From Linnemannia elongata (lineage: Eukaryota > Mortierellomycota > Mortierellomycetes > Mortierellales > Mortierellaceae), in NCBI GenBank assembly GCA_036320915.1, contig JAXBDG010000002.1, positions 1,240,001 through 1,304,000 on the forward strand: a stretch of 64,000 bases of DNA. Direction: 5' to 3'. This document shows positions 11,275 to 22,255 of this stretch, one piece after another. The translations under genes were made by a program, and so were the position numbers. Below the pieces are notes generated by a model. It worked only from the letters and a program-made list of their open reading frames with translations. It did no database searches and was not told the origin of the DNA. Numbering within the stretch: the stretch's first letter is position 1; each line of letters starts with the position of its first letter.

Positions 11275-12901
11275 TGGTCCAGAACATGGTCCCTCTTTTT
11301 TTTTGTTTGTTATTTCTTGAGCGCGCAAAATAAATGAACAATAGAAAATGACACGCACACGACATATCTTTTAAATGGATTCGGGATGATATACGATATC
11401 ATGATCCTCAACGTGCAGCAGCTCTCAACCGAAAAGCCTTGAGATTAATATTTCTATTATCCTGAATTTCTACTCCTACGGCGACGGGGGTCCATGTCTC
11501 GACAATCATCGAAACGAATGAATCCAATTTTTTTTTTCTTCTTATTCACCCAGCTGCATACCCCGAATTGACAACCGAGGATTTTCGACGCGTCTGACAA
11601 CGTGAGAGCTTAGAGAGAGGAGTAAGAGAAAGAGAACGAGAGGGCGAAAAAGACAGGGAGGGGCATTGCGACTACACTTCATTTTTTATGCACTGTACCC
11701 TTTTGCAATAGTACGAAGAAAAAGCCCTTTGCGAAAGTACGAAGAGAAAAGGAGAGAGAGATGCGTGCCTGACAAGAGTTGGCTGACTCCCGGATCTTTT
11801 TTCCTCCCCTTTCCTCTTCCATATGTTCTTTCTTCTTAAGGTCGGCTCCAGCTCCAGCTCTTTCTCTTTCTTTCTGTTTCTGCGTGTCTGCCTCCCTGCA
11901 TTCATTCACGATTTCTGTCTTGACCACCCCTCGCCTTGTCTCGTCTCCCTGTGCTACCCCCTCGTCCCCGCCCTTACTTTCTCCATCTTTTTGTTTCTTT
12001 TCCTTTGTGTGTTTAAGGCAAAATAAATGAAAGGGGATCGGCTCCTTTTTACGCGTCTCCTTCCCCTTGACACACAGATAGAAGATAGAAAAATCAAAAC
12101 TATTTTTTCTTTTATCTTGTCGCCTCTTCCTTCTCTCTCTCTTGCTTGTAATGGGCAAATGGAGTCAACAGCATACATACGCCAGCACAAACCGAGGGGT
12201 TTACATATCGCTCCCTTTGTCTCTTCTTGCAGTCGCTTTTTTTTCTATCTAAACCTATCTCTACTGTCTCTCCCGCCAGCCTGCAGGCAGCTTGCATTCG
12301 ACTCTGCCGGACAGATCAACAGTCAGACATTCGGTGGTCATATAGCTTCGTCTTACTCTGTGGTTCCAATGGCCCCAGAGGCTTGCATGCTGGCTGTCTG
12401 TTTGGTTCTCTGGCCCCCTTTTCTTCGCTTCCTCCTTCCCCTCTTTCCCCTTTCTCCACTCTCTCCCTCTCCCTTTCTCCCCTTAACGCTGCCCTACTAA
12501 TGCCAGCTCCCAATGTTCCTCCATCCTTCCCTTCTCCCTTCTCCCTTAATTTTTTTTTGGCGCCTTTATGCATTGGATCCCAAGGAATGCTGGTCCCTCT
12601 TCTCCACCACCACCGCCTCTTCTTCCTCCCCACTGACATGGTCAATGTTCAGTAACATAAATACGCCTTGGTGCCATTTCTCATTCTTTTTTCTACTTCT
12701 TGCTCTTTTTCTTTTCCCTCTGCTGTTTAGCTTCAACCTCCTCCGTCCTACCTACCTTAGGCTTTCCTGACTTTCCTCCCTCCTCCTCAAAGCCTCTTTC
12801 CGCTATCATCCCACCGCACTCTCGATATCTGACACGCCTTTCCTTCCGTCGCCCTCTACTCTCTACTCCCGTCCATCCCATCCTCTACACACATCCCTAC
12901 A
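11275..12901. other. Long intergenic region and pyrimidine-rich leader
   Basis: No protein gene is supported. At 11600-11770 the top strand is purine-rich (GAGA/AAAG), and from about 11780 to 12900 it switches to strongly CT-rich. CT-rich tracts just upstream of fungal genes commonly mark promoters and transcription starts, so this is probably the promoter and 5' UTR of the chitin deacetylase. A small palindrome ATGATAT-acg-ATATCAT is at 11386-11402. The several ORFs here are low-complexity artefacts of the CT bias. Confidence 0.55.
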
Positions 12902-14432
12902 ATGCGCTCTTCAAGACTCTCACTGGTTGCCGCCGTCTCAGCTGTCCTGCTGGCTACCCTAGCCCATGTTGAGGCTGCTGTTGGGTCGTGCGACCCTTCA
13001 ACATGTATCCACCCTGCCTGTTTGTGTCCTTCCTTAACACCTCCAAAGGGAATGGACCCCAAGACTGTCCCTCAGTTCTTCACGCTCACATTTGACGATG
13101 CCGTTCAGGCCCCCACTGTCCCTGTGGCCGGTGCGTTGATGACTCCTCATACCAACCCCAACGGTTGTCCTATCAAGGCCACTTGGTTCGCTCAAACAAT
13201 CTACTCTGACTTTGCCCTCATCCAGCAATGGTATGCCTCTGGCAACGAGATTGCCGATCACACCATGACCCACGTCGGCACTCCTCCAGCAGGTAAGGCT
13301 TATTTGTTATGTTTGCACACCTCTGCCTATTGATTTCTACTGTAATTGGAGCAGTTTAACTGAACAAAGTATCTTCCTTTCTTTGGACACACCGTTCCCA
13401 TCTATAATTACAGCCGAAATCACCGGCAACCGTAGGTCCATTAACGCCTTCTCTGGTATTCCCTTTGCTAAGCTGAATGGATTCCGTGCACCTTTCCTGA
13501 ACTACTCCGATGGTACCTTTGCTATTCTTGGTCAGGAAAAGTTCCTGTATGACTCGTCGACCAATGCCGTCCCCACCGACGCTTACTGGCCCTACACTCT
13601 CGACCACGGCTTGGCCAACGACTGCTGGAACGGTATCTGCGATAAGCCCATCTCGATTCCCGGTATGTGGGAGATTCCCATGGCAGCAATCATGGACAGC
13701 GACCTGCCAACTGCTATTCCCCACGCCATGGATGTACAGCTGGATGCTTCGGCTGAGGTTGTCGCCACCTGGCTTCGAAAGAACTTTGACCGCCACTACA
13801 ACGGAAACCGCTCTCCCTTCGGTATCTACCTCCACCCGGTCCATGTAGGCAATGCCACTCAGCTCTACAACGAATTCTTTGCCTATGCCCGTACCTTCCC
13901 CGATGTCTGGTTCGTCACCAACCAGCAGCTGCTTCAGTGGATGCAGAATCCCGTCCCTTCGTCCCAGCTTGCCGACCAGCCCTACATGAAGTGCACCGTC
14001 CCCGCTGTCAGCAAGGAGATCTGCAACGGTCTCGATGATGCCAAGCTCGGATCGGTCGACAAGGGTGTGATCGAGACCTGTAACTTTGTCGCCGGTCCTT
14101 GGTCGACCTGTTACGGCTGCCCCAAGACCATGCCTACCCTCAGCGACCCCGTCCCCGAGCGTGTTGTCACTCCCGGCCAACCTGGTTACCGCACCCCTGT
14201 CCCTGCCACCTGCGCCATGGAATGGTGGGATCCCATCAGCGCCCAGTGCCTCTGCACCAGTTCTAACTGCACCTTCACTGACACTGCTGTCCCTGGCGCC
14301 AAGAACCCCGGAGGTTCTGACACCACTGGAACAGGCGGCCCTCACCGCAGTGCTGCTGATAACATTGCTGCTACCTGGACTGGTTTTGGTCTTGCTGCTG
14401 CCATGGCTGCTGGTCTTTCTCAGCTCCTTTAA
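12902..14432 (+). CDS. GPI-type chitin/polysaccharide deacetylase (carbohydrate esterase 4-like)
   Basis: Secreted enzyme predicted to deacetylate chitin to chitosan in the cell wall. Two exons (12902-13292, 13414-14432), 469 residues. A signal peptide is evident (MRSSRLSLVAAVSAVLLATL, cleavage near HVEA-A). The NodB-like domain follows: LTFDDAVQ at residues 62-69, whose second Asp would be the metal ligand, H120-x3-H124 in IADHTMTH, and the GFRAPFL motif. The first motif is TFDDAV rather than the canonical TFDDGP; the TFDDAV form is typical of animal chitin deacetylases. The C-terminal third has many Cys (CNFVAGPWSTCYGC, CLCTSSNC), then a Ser/Thr/Gly linker and a hydrophobic tail (FGLAAAMAAGLSQLL) consistent with GPI anchoring. 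There is no chitin-binding module at the N-terminus; CDPSTCIHPACLCP is a short Cys cluster. Activity on chitin specifically is inferred. Confidence 0.9.
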
Positions 14433-14879
14433 ACGCTGTGATGTATTTTTTGCAATGATACAAACCAATCTACATACAAAACAAAGGTGCTTAGCCGTTG
14501 CAAACCCGCCCTTGGGGTTTCTATTCTACATACCCCACTTTTATCTATTTTTCACATATTTTCACAATGTAATCTCATTTGCATATCCAGCCAATGCTTG
14601 ATATTGTGCTTGTGTATTGAAATTGCTCAGGAGCGTACTCGGGTCTCATTGATGAGGTGTAAACATATAACTACCATGTTCTACGTAAAGTACGCGTCTG
14701 CGTCGTAGAAATGACATTGTCGATTCCGATTGTCACGTGCGTCGTTCGCACCCCTGCCTGCCCTTGCGCAAAAGTAAAAAGCCACCCTACCCTGGGGCGG
14801 TTGCGTCGGGGAGGAACCAGGGGTTCTGTCGCGGTTCTTCTATCTTTCCAACTCCACCGACTCGATCAGGAATTCATAA
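14433..14879. other. Intergenic region
   Basis: Holds the 3' UTR of the chitin deacetylase and the promoter of the next gene. No other gene was found. Confidence 0.5.
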
Positions 14880-16579
14880 ATGTCGCATCTGCCACGACTC
14901 TCCGGGAGGCTAGCCGAGGCGACTCTGCAACGCGACCTGCATGGACTTGTCTCCAGGCGGACCATGTCCTCGTCCTCTTCCTCCGGGGCATTTAGGAGGC
15001 TTCACTCTTTCCAACCACAACAACCTGCAACCATCGGATTCCAGCAACGTCTTCTTCTCAGGACACCTCTCGTCCATAACCGTCCTTGCACACATCACCA
15101 CCACCACCACCACCAGAACAAAAACACCTTCCACACCTCAGCCTCTCGCCGTAATCTGATTGAGGACCCACGTTACAGTCCCGAAAAAGTAGCAGCACGC
15201 GCCAAATACCCAGTGATCACTGCCAAGGATGCCGCCAAGAAGAAGGACATGCCGCTCGAGGCCAAGATGCTCGTCCGGGATTTTATTGACGACTCGCTCT
15301 ACCACCCCAACTATGGGTACTTCTCCAAACAAGCTGTCATCTTTTCACCAGAGACCGACTTTGAGTTTGACAAGATTAAGGATAACATGGAGTTTCTGGA
15401 TATCATTGCGGACAAGTACAAGGAGATTGAGGATGATATGGATGTGCGGGATGAGGTTGCGCGACAGGTTTGGCATACCCCTACCGAGTTGTTCAAGGTA
15501 CTAATGAAGGAGTGTCTATGAAAGGATTTTGTTGTTTTTGTGGATCAATTGATCGAGATCTACATGTGCTAACTCTGCGTACTTTTCCATTAACGTAATA
15601 GCCCTGGTACGGATACGCGATTGCCAAGTACATCGTGACAGAATACAAGCTCAACAACTACCCACATAAGGACCTGATTATCTACGAGATGGGCGCCGGA
15701 AACGGAACTCTGATGATGAACATCCTGGACTACATCCAACAATTTGAGCCCACGGTCTACGAGCGCACACGGTACCGGATCATTGAGATCTCCAAGAAGC
15801 TGGCCCAGCGTCAGGGCGAGCGTCAGGAGGTCCGGGATGCGACCCGGCGTCATCGGTGTGTTGAGGTCATCAACAAGAGCATCTTTGAATGGGACACTTT
15901 GGTTCCTGACCACTGCTTCTTTGTGGGTATGGAGGTCCTCGACAACTTTTCGCACGACTTGATCCGCTACGATACCGTCACCGAGGAACCTCTTCAAGGG
16001 ATGGTGGCGATCGATGAAGAAGGCGATTATACAGAGATCTACACCCCTGTCTCGGACCCCCTGATCCAAAAATACCTCTCGATCCGGAAACAGACCGGAT
16101 ACCGCCCCCCAGTACTCGCAAGACGCTTCCTCCGCCGACTCCGGAACCGATTCCCTTTTGCACCCAACATGACCAAGCCCGAATTCATTCCGACAAAGCT
16201 TCTCCTCCTCCTTGAGACCCTCAAGACCCATTTCCCTAAACACCGTCTCGTCCTATCCGATTTCTATACGTTACCCGAGGCCATCCCGGGAACGGACGCC
16301 CCCGTCGTCCAGACTCGTTATAGTGGGACCATGGTCCCCTGTTCGACCTACATGGTTATGCCTGGGATGTTTGACATCTTTTTCCCGACCAACTTTGAGC
16401 TCCTCAAGGATATGTACCAACAGGTCTGTCGCCCCTCGCTCGGAATGGAGAAGTCAGTCAAGGTCCAGACTCAGAGACAGTTCTTGGAGCGATATGGAGA
16501 CTTAGAGCGGACGAGGACCTATAGTGGCGAAAACCCTATGTTGATGTACTATGAGAACAACAAGATGTTCTTGAGTTAA
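14880..16579 (+). CDS. NDUFAF7/MidA-family protein arginine methyltransferase (mitochondrial)
   Basis: The family (DUF185/Methyltransf_28) includes NDUFAF7, which symmetrically dimethylates an Arg of the complex I subunit NDUFS2 early in assembly. Two exons (14880-15497, 15602-16579), 543 residues. The N-terminus is rich in Arg/Ser/Leu and looks like a mitochondrial targeting sequence, followed by seven consecutive His. The catalytic half begins MLVRDFIDDSLYHPNYGYFS, the family's entry motif (phenylalanine, then HP-x2-GYY). It continues with TPTELFKPWYGYAIAKYI and the SAM loop EMGAGNGTLMMNIL (about 235-248). Further family features are FVGMEVLDNFSHDLI and the C-terminal stretch VVQTRYSGTMVPCSTY. 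Human NDUFAF7 has GPGRGTL in the SAM loop; EMGAGNGTL is a divergent but plausible form. Presence of this gene implies a complex I-containing respiratory chain. Confidence 0.85.
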
Positions 16580-16708
16580 ACCCTGAGCGAAGAGTTAGTT
16601 GTATTAAAACAAAACGTATTATAGACACACCTTTTTTTAATGGTAAATGCGCGTGTTTTCTATGTGTACAGTAACGTGCTCTATGCTTTTTGGTGCTGGT
16701 ATTGCTTT

Positions 16709-19700
16709 TTAGCGTCTAGTGTCGTTCCTGGTGTTGCTGATTTGGTTGCCCTTTCCCTTTGATTTTGGTGCTGGCACTTCCCAGTCGGGTGGACTTCCAA
16801 TCCAAGGAATAGGCTCGTCGTTCTCGCTATCGAAACCTTCTGCTTTTCCTCCTACCTTCCTGTTACTACTATCAGTACCAGCAGCAGCAGCAGCAGCAGT
16901 ATCAGCCATTCTACCACCGACCAATTTAGACATTGCGATCCCCGAAACGACCGGGACGGGCAACGAAGCCACCTCCCCGAACGCCATCTTCATATGTGAC
17001 AACCCAGGGACATGAATAAAACTGTCGCACTGTCGTTCTGCGCTCTTGGAGAACCCAACCCCCGACCCGCCGACGATCAGGATTGTGGGTTGATCGATCC
17101 CGTGTTTGGGGAATCTGTAGAATGGTTTCAGACGCTTGGATCCGTAGGCGGCTTTGAGGCCTATCACTTGCCATCCGTTTGCTTGAGATTCCTGTGAGTG
17201 ACAGTATTCAGAGTGAGAAATAACACTCGTTATCAATGGACATGCTCCAAATCCAAAGACAAAATGAAAAAAAAAAAGCATATCGAGAAAGATTCAGACA
17301 CTTCATAGTACCTTGATGAACTTGACAAGGGTCCTGACTGCATAAGGAGGTCGTCTCTCCAATGTCCCCTCGCTCACGGCAGAGACGGCAGCATGTGGGA
17401 GCACCGTGTCCTTCTCTCTGATAACGACGCCGTCAATGCCCAAATGGTAGGCCGTGCTCAGGATGTGACCCATGTCGTAGACTGTCTGGACTTCGTCCAA
17501 TACCACCCAAACAGGGGGAGGTGAAGAGTGAGGTGTTTTTGTTGATTCTTTTCCTGACGTGATCCTGTGGGTGGTATTGCTGTTGGTTGCGGGTCGTTCA
17601 AATGGTTTGGCAGTGCCTCGGATAAAGTGAAGGTCGTACTTGTTGTTGTCCTCAGAAACGGCTCCCAGATACTTGATTAGTGCCCTAGGAAGATATGAGG
17701 CCCTCAGTAACACTCCCTACAATATTTCCAAATTTCCAATTCGGATGAAAAGGCGCCCATGTGTTAATTATTAAGAAAAATATGTATCTACTGGCATTGA
17801 GCTGAGCGTGATGCCTCTCTTTACAGCCAAAAACTTTTAGTTTTACCTGATGGTACTTGTGTCCAATTAGGGTATTCAAGCGGTCAGGGGTGGTCTTCAC
17901 AACATCCAGTCCCATCTCAGTAGCCGTTTCCACGCACTCCTGAACCATCTTCGATATTCTACTTGTCTCGATGAAAAGAGAGGTAAGTGAATATTGGACT
18001 AGGAAGCTGCTTGACTGACTCCTCGGGCTTAATGCAAACCAAATCATATTTACCTTGGATGAATATTAGAGTCGGTGTAGAAGAGCTCGTAGGGTTTCCT
18101 GAGACCGGTCCTGAGTGCTGGGAGGACAGACTTGGGCGAAAACAAGTACTCGCCATACGTCGGCTTGTCCTTCGAGTCTGCTATCTTTTCGAGCCCCCTG
18201 CGTGGGGAATCAATCCAAGATCCGAGAAGAGGCTGATCTGGTAGAACGACAGCTCTCTGCAACACTTGATCTCTATGTTCAGGTTTCCTCCATAGCAAAG
18301 TCGACTGTGATGGCTTCGAGGTTGTCGTGGTTGACGCTGTGGCCTTGGTGGTTTCCTTCTCCTCCTTTCCGTCGCGGGCTATAACGGGCTTCTTCAATAG
18401 GACACTCTTGGGACCGCTTTCGCTGTTGGGGTCAAACCTCTGTCTCCTGATCTCAGAAATATCCCACGGATTGACTTGAGTGTCGGTTTTACTCTTGTTG
18501 ATCCGGTTGTGCACGATGGTATCCAGGACCTGGGTTGTCGACTGACCAGAATGATATGGTCGTTTGTTACAGTCAAGATCGTCATCGTCGTCAAACCCGA
18601 TTCTTCTCCGGGAGGCATATCTCTTCCTGACCAGTCCTTCGTCAGAATTACTCGCAGCAGCGGCGTTGGTGCTGTTGGATGTGGACGTGACAGGGGTATT
18701 GGTGACCCGCTCTGACCGTCCTGAAGTAGCTGCAGCATTGGTGGAAGAGGTCGACTTGACAGGATGTCCTGCGCGTGGAGGCGTGAAATGCTTAAGGTCC
18801 GGCAAGGTGACGAAATCATTGGGCTGAATCGTCGGGTGAACACTCCAATCGAGAATAGTCCTGTAAACGCTCCGCTTGATTCTTTGAGGAGCTTGTGACG
18901 GCCTCCGCTCGATCGACGTGGCCATCTTGGGCAAGGGGTCCAATGCTGGGTGCCTCTCCTCCGACTGATCCGTAAGTTCTGGGAGTGGCAGTCGGTATGA
19001 CTGCAAGGGTGACCTTGTACTCCATCCAGACGATATTGGCGCGGGTTGGGTCGCAATTGTTTCCGCTAGTGTCGACAATACTGAGTCCAAGTCTGGTAAT
19101 GGTTGGTCAGCTGGTATGCGACGTGCGTGGGGGAATGTCGGTAAAGGTAGAGGCGACTGTGGTATACCAGGCTCTGAAGTCAGGGGTGCTGGTCCCTTTG
19201 CAGATGGCTCAATGGTCGAAGACTGTATGTTTGTCGCCATTGATGTTGATGTGCTTATCTCTGGTTTCAATGGCGATGGCTTCCGTGCATAAAATGACGC
19301 TGAAAGTTTGGGCGATGGTTGAACGGAAGGTGCTCCTCCTCCTACTGCTTCTGCCGTTAAGGCTTCAGATTCCCGCGTCGTTCTCATGATCTCCCTGGTC
19401 GCAGCCTCGGCTGACTGGCGCAGCTTCTTGGGGTTGGCGACTGGCTTTGAACGCACGATGTTTGGGATGGCCTTCTTGCCATCTTCGTTCCCCTTCTTCT
19501 TCCTCTTGATGACCTTAGATGTGTTGCAGTCGACCCTATACTTGGAAATCTTGGGGGTAACCAGTGGGAATGGGGTCTCGGCGAGCAGGGTCCTGGTTGT
19601 GGATAGACACCTGCAGCAATGGTGACTAAAGGTCCACCGGGTGGTCGGGCGCAATGGAGGAACACGGGGTCGATTAGATCCCTCGAGAAAGTAGGAGGAG

Positions 19701-19825
19701 ACGTGATGCCATGGTGTCCTGGTTGTAGTGGTTGCTGCTGCAGTCCGTATGGTGCTGATACTCCTGACACTCCTGACACTCCTTATGCTCCTGACGGGTG
19801 CCAGCGACAAGGACGTCGACGGCAT
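16709..19825 (-). CDS. Mitochondrial rRNA 2'-O-ribose methyltransferase (SpoU/MRM1-like) with long N-terminal extension
   Basis: The C-terminal third is a SpoU (SPOUT) methyltransferase resembling MRM1, which methylates a conserved G of mitochondrial large-subunit rRNA. Four exons: 19825-18054, 17958-17847, 17716-17312 and 17191-16709; 923 residues. The substrate-binding part reads YGEYLFSPKSVLPALR then KMVQECVETATEMGLDVVKT. The knot motifs are VWVVLDEVQTVYDMGHILST (about 697-716), IDGVVIREKDT, ILIVGGSGVGFSK (about 799-811) and LPVPVVSGIAMSKLV (about 845-859). Motif 1 departs from the usual D-x-(I/V)-x-DP-x-N-x-G. About 590 residues precede the domain. The first are Arg/Ser repeats (RSIRSVRSVRSIST) compatible with mitochondrial import; the rest is Ser/Thr/Pro-rich and disordered. 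Yeast Mrm1 is roughly 400 residues. The start is the first ATG of the open frame (MPSTSLSLAPVRS). Confidence 0.82.
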
Positions 19826-21493
19826 TGCGTGTTTGCTTTGGTAAGTGAATGGCTGTTTCCCCTTTCGTCGCACTTCATTGTGTTGATCTTCTAAGGCACG
19901 GGTGGGCGGGTGTGTGTCTGTGACGGCGACTCATTAAAATGAATAAATGAATTGACTTGCCATGGTCAATCACTCATTATTTCCGCGCTTTCTATCGTGA
20001 CAAAGCTATATCTGTCTCCCCTCTTTGAATTCTCCTATGGATTACACACTCAATGGCTAGAATAACAACAATAGCGAAAAGGGATGCAGCAGGGAAGTAG
20101 CGTGTCCCCCCCCCTTTCTCTCTCTCTCTCTCTCTCTCACTGAAAGAAGCGCGTCCATAAGAAGTCTAGTAAAGGCGTCGAACGAGAGCATGGTCCATGG
20201 TCCAAAACATTCGTTTCATGTGTCGTCAACTTCCACGTCCTTCTCCTCCATCCAATCCACCCTTTCTTTCTATTCTGTCGCTATTCTCACTCCTCTGTCT
20301 CCTATTTCTTCTGTCCTACTTATCTCTCTAATGCCTTCTGGCTTGTCCTTGTCTCTTATGTCTCGTCTCTCTTTCTCCTTCTCTCCTCCCCTTTCTTCCG
20401 TCTTCATCTGCCTTTCTTTTGTTCGTTTCTCCTCTCTGTCAAAAGAGGGGCGAGTTGAGTTACCCGTTAGAGTCTGTTCTCAATCCTCTCTCACCCTCTC
20501 AGGTTTTCGTACCTCCTTCGCCCCCCCCTTTACTTTCCTCCGCCCCCTTTATTCATCTCCATGATCAAAGGGTCTTGACATAACCCCCCATATTCAGTTG
20601 TCGTAGACTACGGCCACTACCATAACCAATTCCCAGACAAGAAACGCGTAAGGGCCAAAAGAGGGAGGCAAGGGGTTTATGCTGTATGTGTGGAAACAGA
20701 CAAGGAATATAGTAGGGAGTATTAGTAGCCCTTACCCATAGAGCGTTTCTTTTTCTTTGTCGCTTTAGTTCTCAATCCTTACATGCCGTCGATTTCCCAC
20801 ACTTTCTTGCATTGTCTTCCATTTTTTCCGCTCGCACTATAGTTATACATGTTGTTGTTCGTGCAGCTATTGCAGTTATTCGCACGTGCAGAAAGGGTCG
20901 GTACCATTGACCATTGACCATTGCCCTGCTTTTGCCATCGTTCAGGGGAAAAAAGCACCCGCGTCTTGCCTCCTGCCTCTTTCCTCGTCTTATCAGCGAC
21001 CAAAAAGCACAAGGCAAACGCCAAATAAACAACTAACAAAGAGGGAAAAAAAACTGTACGACATCTTGCGTCGCCATGCATGCTCTGTGCTGGTAAAAAC
21101 AGAATTTTGGGCGAAACGGGACAAGGAGGCGGAGGAAAAGAGAACTTCGAGGGGAAAGGGAGGAAGATGACAGAGAGGAAAGAGAAAAGGAAAGAGAGGG
21201 ATAAAGACAACAACAAAGTATAAAAAAAGGGTTCAACCCAGGCAAGAGGCAGTGTACAGTACCTCCTTCGCCGAGGAGGGTATAAATACCATCGAGGCAT
21301 TGCTCTCATTTCCTCATTCTTCTCTCCTCTTCTTCTTCAACTCCCCCACCACTCTTCTCTTCTACCTCAGACCTCTTCTTCACTTCATTCTTCATACACC
21401 CACTCTCAGTTGACCTCTTCACAAACGCATCTCCATATCAACAACAACAATACAACCTCCTTCTACTACACCCCTCACACATACCACCAAACA
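19826..21493. other. Long intergenic region with CT-rich tracts
   Basis: Contains a (CT)n run around 20115-20138, a pyrimidine-rich block at 20230-20570, a purine-rich block at 21120-21215, and a TATA box and CT/CA-rich leader before the next gene. No coding region is supported. Confidence 0.5.
21281..21287 (+). promoter_or_regulatory. TATA box of the Ser/Ala-rich protein gene
   Basis: TATAAAT in the context GAGGGTATAAATACC, about 210 bp before the start codon and followed by a CT/CA-rich leader, the usual layout for a strongly transcribed fungal gene. Confidence 0.6.
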
Positions 21494-22255
21494 ATGGCTC
21501 CCAGCATCTCCCACACAGTCGAAACCGAGTCTCAGATCACCCCTGCCACTCTCAAGGTCTCCTCCACTACTGAGCAAGTTCTCCTCGATGCCCCTGTCGA
21601 GGCAGCCCAAGAACCCTCCTCTGTTGACCCACTAGCCACCACCACCAGCGTTCCTTCCTCAGACGACGATATGGACGAGAACGGCTCAATTGACGGCTCA
21701 GCAGATAGCTCATCTGACGCCGGCGCAGACGTGACTCCAGTTGCTGTTGCTGTTGCTGCCGCAGAGGTTGCCGCAGACACTACCGAGGTTGTTGCAGATA
21801 CTACCACAGTCGCTGTCGCAGCAGAAGATACCTCTGATTTCGATAACGAAGTTGCCGCTGTTACTTCCTTTGCCGAAGGCTTTTCGCTCGAGGACCGCAC
21901 ATCAACCGTTAATACCCCCGCAGCTACGATCGAGCGTGTACAGACATCGTCCGCTCTTTCCTCCCGCTCATCCATCTCTCAGTCCATCCCCATTCCTGCC
22001 GTTGAGGCCCTTATTGCAGCTGCATCCACTGTTGTTGGCGAGGAAGGCCAGGAGCCCCGCAAGTCGTTGAGTCGCCCTCTCAGCCGTCAAGAACTTCGCC
22101 GTAAGAGCAGCTTTTTCAACTCGAAGGAGATTGCAATCTCGGATCAACGTTTCTCGTCCTCGATCTCAGCCTCGATGAGGCCGATTGCTGACCCTCGCTT
22201 CAAGAATCGGTTCCAGAACATCCTTTCGCAATGGAAGGCTCGAGCCAGCGAGTAA
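21494..22255 (+). CDS. Hypothetical Ser/Ala/Val-rich protein with C-terminal RRKSS motif
   Basis: Single-exon ORF of 253 residues; I do not recognise a domain. The N-terminal two thirds is low-complexity and acidic (VPSSDDDMDENGSIDG, then Ala/Val/Thr-rich repeats such as VAVAVAAAEVAADTTEVV). The C-terminal ~70 residues are better ordered and basic: LSRPLSRQELRRKSSFFNSK, then a Ser-rich segment and DPRFKNRFQNILSQWKARASE. The RRKSS site fits the consensus of PKA-type kinases. The ATG is supported by a TATA box about 210 bp upstream and by codon bias that starts at this point. A second window protein (57489-58656) shares RR-x-SS motifs in a similar Ser-rich background. Function unknown; a stress- or growth-regulated phosphoprotein is only a guess. 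Confidence 0.7.
   Translation: MAPSISHTVETESQITPATLKVSSTTEQVLLDAPVEAAQEPSSVDPLATTTSVPSSDDDMDENGSIDGSADSSSDAGADVTPVAVAVAAAEVAADTTEVVADTTTVAVAAEDTSDFDNEVAAVTSFAEGFSLEDRTSTVNTPAATIERVQTSSALSSRSSISQSIPIPAVEALIAAASTVVGEEGQEPRKSLSRPLSRQELRRKSSFFNSKEIAISDQRFSSSISASMRPIADPRFKNRFQNILSQWKARASE

Noticed and set aside
11779..12655. Several overlapping ORFs between Yip1 and the chitin deacetylase
   Set aside because: All are Ser/Phe/Leu/Pro translations of CT-rich DNA (or Glu/Lys/Arg on the other strand).
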